A DNA stretch of 64,000 nucleotides, taken from contig SAQL01000002.1 in the NCBI GenBank assembly GCA_004020645.1, positions 124,001-188,000 on the forward strand, read 5' to 3'. A program made the position numbers and the translations under genes. Each line of letters begins with the position of its first letter. The first letter of the stretch is position 1. Below the pieces are notes generated by a model. It was not told where the DNA came from. It did not search any database and worked only from the letters and a program-made list of their open reading frames with translations. This document shows positions 17,045 to 26,987 of this stretch, in pieces. The stretch comes from Mesorhizobium sp. (GTDB lineage Bacteria > Pseudomonadota > Alphaproteobacteria > Rhizobiales > Rhizobiaceae).

Positions 17045-18166
17045 GTGGCTGACCAGACTTTGCCCACCAGTGCGTGGCCGGCAAACGCCGTTCCATCCGA
17101 TCTGATATCGCCGGGCCGCAAGCGGCTCGGCCGGGCGTTGATGGCCGCTGCGACGCTCGGCCTGCTGGCGGTGATCGCAGTTCAGATCCTCTTCAAGACA
17201 GAGGTCAACACGATCGGCTTCGAGACCTGGCGGCCGGTCGTTTATGGCTATGTGCTGTGGGGTATAGCACTCGGCATCGGCCAGGTGCTGACGCGCGGCG
17301 AAGACGGCCAGCGCGCGCTATTCCTGCTGCCGGCGCTGCTGTTCACCATCGCGATGGTGATCTTCCCGACGCTGTTCGGCTTCTACATCGCGCTGACCGA
17401 CTGGAACCTCAGTGCCTTCTCCGGCCGGAAGTTCAACGGGCTCGACAATTTCTGGCAGATGCTGGCCGACCCCTACTACCGCAACGCGCTGTTCAACATG
17501 GTGCTCTATGTACTTGCGGTGCTGGTCGAATATGTCATCGCCTTCGGCCTCGCCCTGCTGCTCAACGCGCAGATCAGGGCGCGCAAATTCTTCCGTGTCG
17601 TCTTCCTCATGCCATTGATGCTGTCGCCGGTCGCGGTGTCGTGGATGATCGGCAAATCGCTGATGGAATACCGGTTCGGACCGGCCGCAACGCTGGCGCG
17701 CCAGCTCGGCTGGGAAAATCCCGCCTTCTTCTCCAACCCGATCACCGCCCGCATCTCGATCATGGTGCTGGATGCCTGGACCTTCATCCCGTTCATGATG
17801 ATCATGCTGCTCGCCGGCCTTCAGGCGATGTCACGCGAGGTGCTGGAGGCGGCCAGGGTAGACGGCGCCAATGCCTGGCAGACCTTCTGGCAGGTCATCT
17901 TCCCGCTGATGCTGCCGGTGTCGGTGACGGCGATCATCCTGCGCATCATCTTCAAGCTGAAGCTTGCCGACATTATTATCACCGTCACCTCGGGCGGCCC
18001 GGGCGGCGCGACCGATTCGGTGTCGAGCTTCATCTACCGCGAGTATCGCGACCGCTCGAATGTCGGCTACGGCACCATGCTGGCGATGGCCTATTTGATC
18101 ATCATCATCGTTTTCGTGACGTGGCTGTTGAAATTCGCCAACCGCTTCGTGCGCAACGTCAACTGA
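17045..18166 (+). CDS. sugar ABC transporter permease
   Basis: A 373-residue inner-membrane permease of the MalF/UgpA type with about eight hydrophobic segments, two or more in an N-terminal extension (residues 25-110). The EAA loop that docks the ATPase is EAARVDGANAWQTFWQVIFP near residue 275. GTG 17045 is the likely start. It pairs with the next permease, 13 bases downstream. Confidence 0.88.
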   Translation: MADQTLPTSAWPANAVPSDLISPGRKRLGRALMAAATLGLLAVIAVQILFKTEVNTIGFETWRPVVYGYVLWGIALGIGQVLTRGEDGQRALFLLPALLFTIAMVIFPTLFGFYIALTDWNLSAFSGRKFNGLDNFWQMLADPYYRNALFNMVLYVLAVLVEYVIAFGLALLLNAQIRARKFFRVVFLMPLMLSPVAVSWMIGKSLMEYRFGPAATLARQLGWENPAFFSNPITARISIMVLDAWTFIPFMMIMLLAGLQAMSREVLEAARVDGANAWQTFWQVIFPLMLPVSVTAIILRIIFKLKLADIIITVTSGGPGGATDSVSSFIYREYRDRSNVGYGTMLAMAYLIIIIVFVTWLLKFANRFVRNVN

Positions 18167-18179
18167 CAGGAGCGGCGAC

Positions 18180-19097
18180 ATGAGCGTCCAGACGACCGAG
18201 TATGCCGCTTCCGAAATCCGCTCGCCGGCGAGCTTTTTCGCCAACCGCGTCTTCATTTATGGCGCGCTGGTGTTCTGGGCCTTCATCTGCCTGTTCCCGA
18301 TCTACTGGACGATAACCACCTCGTTCAAAACCGCGGTCGACGTCACCCAGGGCCATCTCATCCCGTTCGTCGACTTCCGGCCGGACTGGAAGGGCTGGCG
18401 CTCGCTCGGCCTGTCGCCGGACTCGATCTTCCGGACCTCGACGGTGCGCGACGAGTTCATCAAGCGCTTCATGAATTCGGTCATCACCTCGGTCGGCGCA
18501 TCAAGCCTCGCCATCGTCATCGGCAGTCTCGCGGCCTATGGCCTCACCCGCTACCGCTATCACTTCGCCTGGTTCAAGAATGAGGACATCTCCTTCTTTT
18601 TCCTGTCGCAGCTGATCCTGCCACCGGTCGTGCTCGCCCTGCCCTTTCTCGTGCTGTACCGGGAAGTCGGCATGCTCGACACGCGCATCGGGCTGATCCT
18701 GCTCTACACGCTGATGGTGCTGCCGATCGTCATCTGGATCATGCGCGACCAGTTCAATTCGATCCCGGTCGAACTGGAGGAAGCAGCCCTCGTCGACGGC
18801 CTGTCGATCTGGGGCGCCTTTTTCCGCATCGTCATGCCGATCGCGCTGCCGGGCATGGTCGCCGCCTTCATCCTGGCGATGGTGCTGTGCTGGAACGAGT
18901 ATTTCTTCGCCGCACTTCTGACCTCGACCGACGCCAAGACCATTCCCGTCATGGTGGCGAGCCAGACCGGCTCGCAAGGCATCAACTGGTGGTCGATGGC
19001 CGCACTGGCCACCGCCGCGATCACGCCGCTTGCCGTCATCGGCATCGCGCTGGAGCGTTATCTGATCATGGGCATGACCGCGGGCGCGGTGAAGTAG
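18180..19097 (+). CDS. sugar ABC transporter permease
   Basis: A 305-residue MalG/UgpE-type permease with six hydrophobic segments and the EAA loop EEAALVDGLSIWGAFFRIVM near residue 200. ATG 18180 follows ACAGGAGCGGC. It forms the membrane heterodimer with the preceding permease. The operon ends in an inverted pair of family B repeats. Confidence 0.88.
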   Translation: MSVQTTEYAASEIRSPASFFANRVFIYGALVFWAFICLFPIYWTITTSFKTAVDVTQGHLIPFVDFRPDWKGWRSLGLSPDSIFRTSTVRDEFIKRFMNSVITSVGASSLAIVIGSLAAYGLTRYRYHFAWFKNEDISFFFLSQLILPPVVLALPFLVLYREVGMLDTRIGLILLYTLMVLPIVIWIMRDQFNSIPVELEEAALVDGLSIWGAFFRIVMPIALPGMVAAFILAMVLCWNEYFFAALLTSTDAKTIPVMVASQTGSQGINWWSMAALATAAITPLAVIGIALERYLIMGMTAGAVK

Positions 19098-19120
19098 GGG
19101 TTGCTGTCAAGCTTGCGGGG

Positions 19121-19290
19121 CAGCACCCCCTCTGTCCTGCCGGACATCTCCCTCTCAAGCGGCGGAGATTACACGCTTAGCCGCTTTCGCCAATCTCCAT
19201 CGCCGTAGAGTGAGCGGGGCGCCGAGGCTGCCAATCTCCCCCCATGAGGGGGAGATGTCCGGCAGGACAGAGGGGGCGCGAAGGATCGCT
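19121..19290. repeat. inverted pair of family B repeats (copies 4 and 5)
   Basis: CACCCCCTCTGTCCTGCCGG (19124-19143) and its reverse complement inside 19250-19280 are ~110 bases apart and could fold into a long stem. The pair fills the 246-base gap between the convergent permease and creatininase genes and may act as a bidirectional terminator. Confidence 0.75.
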
Positions 19291-19343
19291 ACGGCTTTCA
19301 TCCTGCACCACTGCAACGCCCGAATAGAGCGTCTGCGCACAGC

Positions 19344-20087
19344 CTAGCGCGCCAGTATCGCCCGCAAATGCTCGAGGATCATCGTAACGCCCTTTTGCCC
19401 CAGTTCCGCCGAGGCGTCGGGGGCGGTCGCCGTGTACCATCCCGTATTGTCGGTAAAATGGCCGGCGTCCACCGTTTCCGGGCATAGCGCCAGCATCAGC
19501 GACGTCTCGCCGATGCCGGCATGGTCGAACGGGTATTGGCCGTTCATTGCAGCCGGCATCAGCGGATGCACCTGCACCCAGTTGAAGAAATTGGCGCCTT
19601 CAGCGTGTTCGGCATAATAGCCTGCCATCGCCTCGGAGCCCCACCAGCCCTCGCCGCGCTCCTTCTCCAGAAAACGGAAGATCGCCTGGCGGCCGGCGGT
19701 CTTGAAGGCGAGATCGGTCGGCATACCGGCGGCAAAATTCTCGGTCTGGTGGTGGATGATGGCGTGGATGTTGCGAAAACCGATGCGCAATAGGCTGTAG
19801 AACAGTTCCTCCGCGAACGGCGCCAGCGCCCTGCCGCCGACCTGAACCGAGCCATTGCCCTCCGGCGGCGCCACCGCGTAGCTCGCCGCGCCATAGTAGA
19901 AGGCTGGCAGGATGACGATGTCGGCTTCCTTTTCGAACAGCTCCAGCGTCTTGACCACCGCCAGCGTATCCATGCCGACGGCCATGTGCTCGCCGTGGTA
20001 TTCGAGCACGCCGAGCGGGAGCACGACCGGCCAGTTCTCGGCGATCGCCTTGCGGATCTGGTGCGGCAGCATCAGCTCGTAGCGCAT
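19344..20087 (-). CDS. creatininase-family amidohydrolase
   Basis: A 247-residue protein of the creatininase / formamide hydrolase fold. Metal-site residues are visible in LGVLEYHGEHMAVGMDT (Glu, His, Asp) and in the HHQTENFAAG block. Family members hydrolyse cyclic or linear amides in the cytoplasm (creatinine, formamides of riboflavin-type precursors). It lies beside a sugar locus, so it may act on an amide or lactam derivative of the transported compound (inference). It starts 5 bases after a 55-residue upstream ORF, suggesting coupling. Confidence 0.78.
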   Translation of the reverse strand: MRYELMLPHQIRKAIAENWPVVLPLGVLEYHGEHMAVGMDTLAVVKTLELFEKEADIVILPAFYYGAASYAVAPPEGNGSVQVGGRALAPFAEELFYSLLRIGFRNIHAIIHHQTENFAAGMPTDLAFKTAGRQAIFRFLEKERGEGWWGSEAMAGYYAEHAEGANFFNWVQVHPLMPAAMNGQYPFDHAGIGETSLMLALCPETVDAGHFTDNTGWYTATAPDASAELGQKGVTMILEHLRAILAR

Positions 20088-20092
20088 GACGC

Positions 20093-20260
20093 CTACTCCA
20101 TGTTGGTGTGGCGGGCGGCGTCGATACGGCTTTCGCCGATCCGAGCCAGCACCGTGCCAAGCTCGTCGAGCGCAATCCTGAACAGATTTGTGCCGGCATT
20201 GGTCACGATGGTTCCACCAATGTCCCGGAACCCGAAACTTGCCTGAATATTTGGGCCCAT
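20093..20260 (-). CDS. small hypothetical protein upstream of creatininase gene
   Basis: A 55-residue frame starting at ATG 20260 with GGGGAAAA as ribosome-binding site and ending TAG 5 bases before the creatininase ATG. It begins MGPNIQASFGFRDIGGTIVT and is predicted to be one or two amphipathic helices. No family recognised. Good ribosome-binding site and tight spacing favour translation; it could also be a leader peptide or the remnant of a longer gene. Confidence 0.5.
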   Translation of the reverse strand: MGPNIQASFGFRDIGGTIVTNAGTNLFRIALDELGTVLARIGESRIDAARHTNME

Positions 20261-20391
20261 TTTTCCCCGAACAGCTTGTTTTTGCTCATGCTATCACCGT
20301 GAAAGTTCGTGTCCAACGGCTCGGAGCGCTTTTGCAGCGCCCCAGGCGTGATAGTGTCTTGGCAATTGCGTAGGTGAGGAAACGGCAGGAC

Positions 20392-21414
20392 ATGAAGACA
20401 CGGGATTTCGACCGCATCGGCAATGGCGGCATCAGTTTCACGGAACTCGGCTTCGGCACGGCGCCGCTCGGAAACCTCTATCGCGCCGTCTCCGATGAAG
20501 ATGCCAACGCCACTCTGGAGACCGCCTGGCGAGTCGGCTGCCGCTACTACGACACCGCGCCGCTCTACGGGCTTGGCCTGTCGGAAACGCGGCTCAATCC
20601 GTTCCTGCGCTCGAAAAAGCGCGACGACTACGTGCTGTCGAGTAAAGTCGGCCGCATCATGCGCGCCTGCCCGCCGGACCAACGCACCGGCATCGGCAAG
20701 TTCTTCGACACGCCGTCGCGCCGCGAGGTCTACGACTACAGCTATGACGGCGTCATGCGCTCCTTCGAAGCCTCGCTCGAGCGCCTCGGCGTCGACCGCA
20801 TCGACATCCTTTTCGTGCATGACGTCGACATCTTCACCCATGGCAGCAAGGAGGCCTCGGACCAACGCATCGAGGAGTTCATGCGCTCGGGCTATTACGG
20901 GCTGCTGTCCCTGCGTGATCAGGGCGTCATCAAAGCGTTCGGCGGCGGCATCAACGAATGGCAGGTTGCCCAGACACTTGCCGAGCGTGGCGACTTCGAT
21001 CTTTTCCTGCTTGCCGGGCGCTATACGCTGCTGGAGCAGGAGGCGCTGCAATCCTTCCTGCCGCTATGCCAGAAGCGCGGCATCGGCATCGTTCTCGGCG
21101 GGCCGTATAATTCCGGCATTTTGGCAACCGGACCGAAGCCCGGCGCCTATTACAATTACTCCGAGGCGCCGCAGGACATCCTCGACCGCGTCGCGCGCAT
21201 CGAGACCATCTGCAAACGCCACGGCGTGCGCCTGATCGAGGCGGCACTGCAATTTCCGCTGCTGCACCCTTCGGTCGTGTCGGTGATCCCCGGCGGACAG
21301 CGGCCGAGCGAGGTCGAAAGCAACCGGTCGCTGCTCGACGCGAAGCTGCCACCAGCACTCTGGGCCGATCTCAAGAAGGAAGAGCTGATGCGCGCCGATG
21401 CGCCAACGGCGTAA
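20392..21414 (+). CDS. aldo/keto reductase, D-threo-aldose (L-fucose) dehydrogenase-like
   Basis: A 340-residue AKR. The catalytic tetrad is visible: Asp and Tyr in YYDTAPLYGLG, Lys in VLSSKVGR, His in LFVHDVD. The GFGTAPLGNLY start and the GGPYNSGILATG block are typical of D-threo-aldose 1-dehydrogenases, which oxidise L-fucose and related sugars to lactones with NAD(P)+. ATG 20392 follows CGGCAGGAC; GTG 20374 is an alternative. Its neighbourhood (FucU mutarotase, sugar importer) supports a sugar-oxidation role. Confidence 0.82.
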   Translation: MKTRDFDRIGNGGISFTELGFGTAPLGNLYRAVSDEDANATLETAWRVGCRYYDTAPLYGLGLSETRLNPFLRSKKRDDYVLSSKVGRIMRACPPDQRTGIGKFFDTPSRREVYDYSYDGVMRSFEASLERLGVDRIDILFVHDVDIFTHGSKEASDQRIEEFMRSGYYGLLSLRDQGVIKAFGGGINEWQVAQTLAERGDFDLFLLAGRYTLLEQEALQSFLPLCQKRGIGIVLGGPYNSGILATGPKPGAYYNYSEAPQDILDRVARIETICKRHGVRLIEAALQFPLLHPSVVSVIPGGQRPSEVESNRSLLDAKLPPALWADLKKEELMRADAPTA

Positions 21415-21446
21415 AGCCGCCTGCTGCTGGCCGACAGGCGCAAAAG

Positions 21447-21470
21447 AAAAGCCGGGCATGCCCGGCTTTT
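21447..21470. terminator. bidirectional intrinsic terminator
   Basis: AAAAGCCGGGCATGCCCGGCTTTT is a perfect palindrome with A- and T-runs at both ends. It lies between the converging AKR and hupB genes and should end both transcripts. Confidence 0.85.
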
Positions 21471-21499
21471 CTGATCTCTGAAAAAGGTAAGAAGGCCGC

Positions 21500-21772
21500 T
21501 TAGTTGACTGCGTCCTTGAGGCCCTTGCCGGCCGAAAACTTCGGCACGGTGCGCGCCGGAATCTGCACTTCCGCGCCGGTCTGAGGATTGCGGCCGGTCG
21601 AGGCAGCGCGTTTCGACACGGTGAAATTTCCGAAGCCGACAAGCCGGACATCGCCGCCCTTCTTCAGTTCGCCGGTGATGACGGAGAACACCGCATCAAC
21701 CGCCGACTGCGCGTCACCCTTCGAAATACTCGCGGCATCGGCGACAGCGGACACCAGTTCGTTCTTGTTCAT
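21500..21772 (-). CDS. hupB: DNA-binding protein HU
   Basis: A 90-residue nucleoid protein of exact HU length. It starts MNKNELVSAVAD at ATG 21772 (AAGGGAA before it). The DNA-binding arm GFGNFTVSKRAASTGRNPQT and the closing PKFSAGKGLKDAVN are canonical. The gene follows lon with a terminator in between, so it has its own promoter despite the conserved order clpP-clpX-lon-hup. Confidence 0.95.
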   Translation of the reverse strand: MNKNELVSAVADAASISKGDAQSAVDAVFSVITGELKKGGDVRLVGFGNFTVSKRAASTGRNPQTGAEVQIPARTVPKFSAGKGLKDAVN

Positions 21773-21910
21773 AAAAATTCCCTTCCATGAGAAACCGGAA
21801 CGTAGACTCATCCGGCAGGAAACGGACTTTAGAAAGAAGCGCTTCCGCAACCAAGTCGAAAAGCGTCAAAAGAGTCGAAAAAACCGCGGAATTCCGGGGT
21901 TTTTCACATG

Positions 21911-21937
21911 AAAAAGCCGGGCGCTCGGCCCGGCTCT
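21911..21937 (-). terminator. intrinsic terminator after lon
   Basis: On the minus strand AGCCGGGCCGAGCGCCCGGCT is followed by TTTTTC, a GC stem with a T-run ~135 bases beyond the lon stop. Confidence 0.75.
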
Positions 21938-21969
21938 CTCTTGTGCATTGCAACTTTAGAAGGTGCTAA

Positions 21970-22063
21970 TGCATGACCCCGAAAACCGATTTCGGTTTTC
22001 GGAAAGGATCATGCATAGACTCAATAGTGTTAGAGCGTCCTTTGCGCGTCCAATTGGACGCGC
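21970..22063. repeat. two REP-like palindromes (family C)
   Basis: The first (21970-22015) pairs GCATGACCC.GAAAACCGA with TCGGTTTTCGGAAAGGATCATGC. The second (22044-22063) is the perfect palindrome GCGCGTCCAATTGGACGCGC within AGAGCG...GGCGCTCT. They directly follow the lon stop. Related palindromes lie at 13880, 29046 and 57675. Confidence 0.75.
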
Positions 22064-22069
22064 GGCGCT

Positions 22070-24481
22070 CTAATGAGCTAGCGACTTGCCGGCGTCGTCT
22101 CCGGCATCCACCGCAGCCGGCGCATTGACCGGTTCAACCCAATCGATCGGCTCCGGCATACGCACCAGCGCATGGCGCAAGACTTCACCGACCCGCCCGA
22201 CCGGAACGATCTCCATACCGTTCTTCACGTTGTCCGGAATCTCCGCCAGATCCTTGGCATTGTCTTCCGGGATCAGCACCTTCTTGATGCCGCCGCGCAG
22301 CGCTGCAAGCAGCTTCTCCTTGAGCCCGCCGATCGGCAGCACCCTGCCGCGCAGCGTGATTTCGCCGGTCATCGCCACATCGGCCCTGACCGGGATGCCG
22401 GTCAGCACCGAGACGATCGCCGTCGCCATCGCCACACCCGCCGACGGTCCGTCCTTGGGCGTTGCGCCCTCGGGCACGTGGACGTGGATGTCGCGCTTGT
22501 CGAACAGCGGCGGCTCGACGCCGAAATCGATGGCCCGCGAGCGGACATAGGAGGCCGCCGCCGAGATCGATTCCTTCATCACGTCGCGCAGATTGCCGGT
22601 CACCGTCATGCGGCCCTTGCCGGGCATCATGACACCTTCGATCGTCAGCAGCTCGCCGCCGACTTCCGTCCAGGCGAGCCCGGTGACGACGCCGACCTGA
22701 TCATCGGCCTCGACCTGACCGAAGCGGAAGCGCGGGACACCAAGATAATCGGCGAGATTGTCCGCCGTGATGTCGACCGTCTTCTTCTTCGTCTTCAGGA
22801 TCTCGGTCACCGCCTTGCGGCCGAGCTTCATCAGTTCGCGCTCCAGGCTCCTCACGCCCGCTTCACGAGTGTAGGTCTGGATGATGCCGCGGATCGCGTC
22901 CTCGCCGACGGAGAACTCCTTCGGCTGCAGCGCATGATCGCGGATCACCTTGGGCATCAGGTGGCGCTTGGCGATCTCGATCTTCTCGTCCTCGGTGTAG
23001 CCGGCGATACGGATGATCTCCATGCGGTCCATCAAGGGCGCAGGGATGTTCAGCGTGTTCGCCGTCGTCACGAACATCACGCTCGACAGGTCGTATTCGA
23101 CCTCGAGGTAGTGGTCCATGAACGTCGAGTTCTGCTCGGGATCGAGCACCTCAAGCAAAGCCGAAGACGGGTCGCCGCGGAAATCCTGGCCCATCTTGTC
23201 GATCTCGTCGAGCAGGAAGAGCGGGTTGGACTTCTTCGCCTTCTTCATCGACTGGATGACCTTGCCGGGCATCGAGCCGATATAGGTGCGTCGGTGACCG
23301 CGGATTTCGGCCTCGTCGCGCACGCCGCCCAGCGCCATGCGGATAAACTCGCGGCCGGTCGCCTTGGCGATCGACTTGCCGAGCGAGGTCTTGCCGACGC
23401 CGGGAGGTCCGACGAGGCACAGGATCGGCCCCTTCAGCTTCTTCTGGCGGCTCTGCACGGCGAGATATTCGACGATGCGGTCCTTGACCTTGTCGAGGCC
23501 GAAATGGTCGGTATCGAGCACGTTCTGCGCGAAGGCCAGATCCTGCTTGACCTTGGAGTTCCTGCCCCACGGTATCGACAGGATCCAGTCGAGATAGTTG
23601 CGCACGACGGTCGATTCAGCCGACATCGGCGACATCGTCCGCAGCTTCTTCAGCTCGGCTTCCGCCTTTTCGCGGGCCTCCTTGGAGAGCTTGGTCTTCT
23701 TGATGCGCGCCTCGATCTCGGCGGCCTCGTCGCGGCCGTCCTCGCCTTCGCCGAGCTCCTTCTGGATCGCCTTCATCTGCTCGTTGAGGTAGTATTCGCG
23801 CTGCGTCTTCTCCATCTGGCGCTTGACGCGCGAGCGGATGCGCTTCTCGACCTGCAGGACGGAGATTTCGGCTTCCATGAAGCCCATCGCCTTTTCCAGC
23901 CGCTCCTTAACCGAAAGCGTGGCGAGCATCTCCTGCTTCTCGGGGATCTTGATGGCAAGATGCGAGGCAACCGTGTCGGCGAGCTTGGAATAGTCGTCGA
24001 TCTGGCTGGCGGCACCAACCACTTCGGGCGAGATCTTCTTGTTCAGCTTGACGTAGTTCTCGAAGTCGGTGACGACGGAACGGGCCAGCGCCTCGACCTC
24101 GACCTCTTCCTCATCCGGTTCGACCAGCGCCGCGGCGCGGGCCTCGTGGAAGTCGGGACGGTCGGTGAACGAAACGATTTTGGCGCGCGAGGCGCCTTCG
24201 ACCAGCACCTTCACGGTGCCGTCCGGCAGCTTCAGCAATTGCAGCACATTGGCGAGCGTGCCGATGTCGAAGATCGCATCGGACTCGGGATCGTCATCGG
24301 CGGCATTCATCTGGGTCGCAAGCAGGATCTGCTTTTCCTGACCCATCACCTCCTCCAGCGCCTTGATCGACTTTTCACGCCCGACAAAGAGCGGAACGAT
24401 CATGTGCGGGAACACCACGATGTCGCGCAGTGGGAGGACAGCAAAGACGCCGTCGCTGGGAGCCTTGGATATTTTGGCCAT
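22070..24481 (-). CDS. lon: ATP-dependent protease Lon
   Basis: An 803-residue LonA protease, full length. The N-terminal substrate-binding domain covers ~1-200, the AAA+ module has Walker A GPPGVGKT at 358-365, and the C-terminal protease domain carries the catalytic serine at 680 ([13 protein letters not shown]) with the partner lysine in [13 protein letters not shown] about 43 residues on. It degrades misfolded and regulatory proteins in the cytosol. ATG 24481 follows AAAGGTTGGACA; an upstream in-frame ATG (24496) has no ribosome-binding site. It sits in the conserved clpP-clpX-lon-hupB order, behind its own promoter region. Confidence 0.96.
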   Translation of the reverse strand: MAKISKAPSDGVFAVLPLRDIVVFPHMIVPLFVGREKSIKALEEVMGQEKQILLATQMNAADDDPESDAIFDIGTLANVLQLLKLPDGTVKVLVEGASRAKIVSFTDRPDFHEARAAALVEPDEEEVEVEALARSVVTDFENYVKLNKKISPEVVGAASQIDDYSKLADTVASHLAIKIPEKQEMLATLSVKERLEKAMGFMEAEISVLQVEKRIRSRVKRQMEKTQREYYLNEQMKAIQKELGEGEDGRDEAAEIEARIKKTKLSKEAREKAEAELKKLRTMSPMSAESTVVRNYLDWILSIPWGRNSKVKQDLAFAQNVLDTDHFGLDKVKDRIVEYLAVQSRQKKLKGPILCLVGPPGVGKTSLGKSIAKATGREFIRMALGGVRDEAEIRGHRRTYIGSMPGKVIQSMKKAKKSNPLFLLDEIDKMGQDFRGDPSSALLEVLDPEQNSTFMDHYLEVEYDLSSVMFVTTANTLNIPAPLMDRMEIIRIAGYTEDEKIEIAKRHLMPKVIRDHALQPKEFSVGEDAIRGIIQTYTREAGVRSLERELMKLGRKAVTEILKTKKKTVDITADNLADYLGVPRFRFGQVEADDQVGVVTGLAWTEVGGELLTIEGVMMPGKGRMTVTGNLRDVMKESISAAASYVRSRAIDFGVEPPLFDKRDIHVHVPEGATPKDGPSAGVAMATAIVSVLTGIPVRADVAMTGEITLRGRVLPIGGLKEKLLAALRGGIKKVLIPEDNAKDLAEIPDNVKNGMEIVPVGRVGEVLRHALVRMPEPIDWVEPVNAPAAVDAGDDAGKSLAH

Positions 24482-24660
24482 TGTCCAACCTTTCATGTCG
24501 CGACCGCCAATCGGCCAACCGCGAATCTCATATTAACGACCGAGGATCGTTCCGCCTACCACCGTTTGTGACGGGAGTTTTACAGCACAGAATTCGGCAC
24601 CCCGGCCTTCCTCAGTTAGTTGGAGGCACGGGGGGCAAAGATCAAGGGTCAACACGAAAC

Positions 24661-24714
24661 CGTTCATCCAATCTGTCACAATCGTTCATCCAATCTGTCA
24701 CAATCCGTTCATCA
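24661..24714. repeat. tandem 22-bp repeat upstream of lon
   Basis: Two identical 22-bp units (24661-24682 and 24683-24704), each CGTTCATCCAATCTGTCACA plus AT, followed by a partial third (CGTTCATCA, 24706-24714). It lies in the clpX-lon gap, downstream of the clpX terminator and about 180 bases before the lon start. It could be a duplicated operator or a replication-slippage array. Confidence 0.85.
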
Positions 24715-24737
24715 TAAGTCGGCCCGTCCGCAAAACA

Positions 24738-24761
24738 AAACGGCGCCTCGCGGCGCCGTTT
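24738..24761 (-). terminator. intrinsic terminator of clpX
   Basis: AAACGGCGCC-TCGC-GGCGCCGTTT is a 10-bp perfect stem 28 bases beyond the clpX stop. Read on the minus strand it is followed by TTTTGTTTTG. Confidence 0.88.
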
Positions 24762-24788
24762 GAAGAATTTCCACTGCAGAGGCTCACG

Positions 24789-26063
24789 TCAGGCGCTGAC
24801 GTTGCCCTTCTTTTCTTTCTGCTCGGAGTAGATGTAGAGCGGCCTGGCGTTGCCGGACACCACCTCTTCCGAAATAACCACTTCGCGCACGCCTTCCAGC
24901 GCCGGCAGCTCGAACATCGTGTCGAGCAGGATCGCTTCCATGATCGAGCGCAGGCCGCGCGCGCCGGTCTTGCGCTCGATGGCGCGCTTGGCGATCGCCG
25001 ACAGCGCATTCTCATGGAAGGTCAGGTCGACATTCTCCATCTCGAACAGCCGCTGATACTGCTTGACCAGCGCGTTCTTCGGCTCGGTCAGGATCTGGAT
25101 CAGCGCCGGCTCGTCGAGGTCCTCCAGCGTCGCCAGGACCGGCAGACGGCCGACGAACTCGGGAATCAGGCCGAACTTCAGCAGATCCTCGGGCTCGACC
25201 AGGCGGAAAACATCGCCGGTGCGGCGATCCTCGGGCGAAGCGACGGTGGCGCCGAAGCCGATCGAGGTCTTGCGGCCGCGATCCGAGATGATCTTGTCGA
25301 GGCCGGCGAAGGCGCCGCCGCAGATGAACAGGATGTTGGCGGTGTCGACCTGCAGGAATTCCTGCTGCGGATGTTTCCTGCCGCCCTGCGGCGGCACGGA
25401 GGCGACGGTGCCTTCCATGATCTTCAACAGCGCCTGCTGCACGCCTTCGCCCGACACGTCGCGGGTGATCGAAGGATTGTCCGACTTGCGCGAGATCTTG
25501 TCGATTTCGTCGATGTAGACGATGCCGCGCTGGGCGCGCTCGACATTGTAGTCGGCCGACTGCAACAGCTTCAGGATGATGTTCTCGACATCCTCGCCGA
25601 CATAGCCGGCTTCGGTCAGTGTGGTGGCGTCAGCCATGGTGAACGGCACATCTATGATGCGGGCCAGCGTCTGCGCAAGCAGCGTCTTGCCGCAACCGGT
25701 CGGGCCGATCAGCAAAATGTTGGACTTCGCCAGTTCGACGTCGTTGTTCTTGCCGGCATGCGCCAGACGCTTGTAATGGTTGTGGACGGCCACCGACAGC
25801 ACGCGCTTGGCGTAGGGCTGGCCGATGACATAGTCGTCGAGAACCTTGAGGATCTCCTGCGGGGTCGGCACGCCCTCGCGCGACTTCACCATCGAGGTCT
25901 TGTTCTCCTCGCGGATGATGTCCATGCAGAGCTCGACGCATTCGTCGCAGATGAACACCGTCGGGCCGGCGATCAGCTTGCGGACTTCGTGCTGGCTTTT
26001 GCCGCAAAACGAGCAATAAAGCGTGTTCTTGGAATCACCGCCGCTGTTGCCGACCTTGCTCAT
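24789..26063 (-). CDS. clpX: ClpX, ATPase subunit of ClpXP
   Basis: A 424-residue AAA+ unfoldase. It has the N-terminal zinc-binding domain (CSFCGKSQ at ~16-23, with the second Cys pair in [10 protein letters not shown]), Walker A GPTGCGKT at 120-127, Walker [10 protein letters not shown], and the ClpP-binding IGF-type loop (SIGFGA). It unfolds tagged substrates for ClpP, and in alphaproteobacteria controls the cell cycle by degrading CtrA. The start at 26063 is preferred over 26069 because it leaves 7 bases after the AAAGGA ribosome-binding site. Confidence 0.97.
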   Translation of the reverse strand: MSKVGNSGGDSKNTLYCSFCGKSQHEVRKLIAGPTVFICDECVELCMDIIREENKTSMVKSREGVPTPQEILKVLDDYVIGQPYAKRVLSVAVHNHYKRLAHAGKNNDVELAKSNILLIGPTGCGKTLLAQTLARIIDVPFTMADATTLTEAGYVGEDVENIILKLLQSADYNVERAQRGIVYIDEIDKISRKSDNPSITRDVSGEGVQQALLKIMEGTVASVPPQGGRKHPQQEFLQVDTANILFICGGAFAGLDKIISDRGRKTSIGFGATVASPEDRRTGDVFRLVEPEDLLKFGLIPEFVGRLPVLATLEDLDEPALIQILTEPKNALVKQYQRLFEMENVDLTFHENALSAIAKRAIERKTGARGLRSIMEAILLDTMFELPALEGVREVVISEEVVSGNARPLYIYSEQKEKKGNVSA

Positions 26064-26357
26064 TTTCATGTCCTTTCATAGCCGCCCGCCGATGGTCTGG
26101 TTGAAAGGGCGCATAACTCAATCTATCGCGGGAAATCGCCGCCGCCAGTATTCCGGCTCCCGCAACGCATTCCATACGAAACACATATCAGAAAACGTCG
26201 CAATGATTCGCACCGACCCCGCACAAAGCTAAGCCGTCGAAAATCAACATAGGCTTAACGTAGGCAATTGCTCCCGTCGAGGGAACAGCCAATTGTGGCC
26301 GAAATGCCGCAAGCGGCGTCAAAAGCGTGTTTTCCCGCCATCCAACTGCCACCGGGC

Positions 26358-26987
26358 TTATGCGGCGGCAACCTCAGCCGGCTCGCGCGACGAAATTACC
26401 TTGTCGATGAGACCGAAATCCTTCGCCTCGTCAGCGGTCATGAAGTGGTCGCGGTCGAGCGTCTTCTCGATCTCGTCGTAGCTCTTGCCGGTGTGCTTGA
26501 CATAAACCTCGTTGAGACGGCGCTTCAGCTTGATGATGTCCTGGGCGTGGCGTTCGATGTCGGAAGCCTGACCCTGGAAGCCACCGGAAGGCTGGTGGAC
26601 CATGATGCGGGCATTCGGCGTGGCGAAGCGCATGCCCCTCTCGCCTGCGGTCAAGAGCAGCGAGCCCATCGAGGCGGCCTGGCCGATGCACAGCGTCGCC
26701 ACCGCCGGCTTGATGAACTGCATAGTGTCGTAGATCGCCATGCCGGAGGTGACGACGCCGCCAGGCGAATTGATGTAGAGGTTGATTTCCTTCTTCGGAT
26801 TCTCCGCTTCGAGGAACAGGAGCTGCGCACAGACCAGCGTCGCCATGCCGTCCTCGACCGGACCGGTGATGAAAATGATGCGCTCTTTCAGGAGCCGCGA
26901 GAAAATGTCGTAGGCCCGCTCGCCGCGATTGGTCTGTTCGACCACCATCGGAACGAGGTTCATGTAGGTTTCGACGGGGTTCTTCAT
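26358..26987 (-). CDS. clpP: ClpP protease subunit
   Basis: A 209-residue serine peptidase. The catalytic serine is S106 (GQAASMGS), the histidine is H131 (MVHQPSGG), and the Asp lies in the [12 protein letters not shown] region. The N-terminus [19 protein letters not shown] is standard. It forms the tetradecameric chamber that works with ClpX encoded downstream. The 294-base gap to clpX contains no gene, and separate promoters are possible. Confidence 0.97.
   Translation of the reverse strand: MKNPVETYMNLVPMVVEQTNRGERAYDIFSRLLKERIIFITGPVEDGMATLVCAQLLFLEAENPKKEINLYINSPGGVVTSGMAIYDTMQFIKPAVATLCIGQAASMGSLLLTAGERGMRFATPNARIMVHQPSGGFQGQASDIERHAQDIIKLKRRLNEVYVKHTGKSYDEIEKTLDRDHFMTADEAKDFGLIDKVISSREPAEVAAA

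Noticed and set aside
22172..24571. 799-residue plus-strand open frame
   Set aside because: Antisense shadow of lon; Arg/His/Leu-rich and without any family motif.
24661..24714. CRISPR or iteron origin
   Set aside because: Only two full direct units without spacers and no replication gene nearby.
25014..26081. 355-residue plus-strand open frame
   Set aside because: Antisense shadow of clpX.
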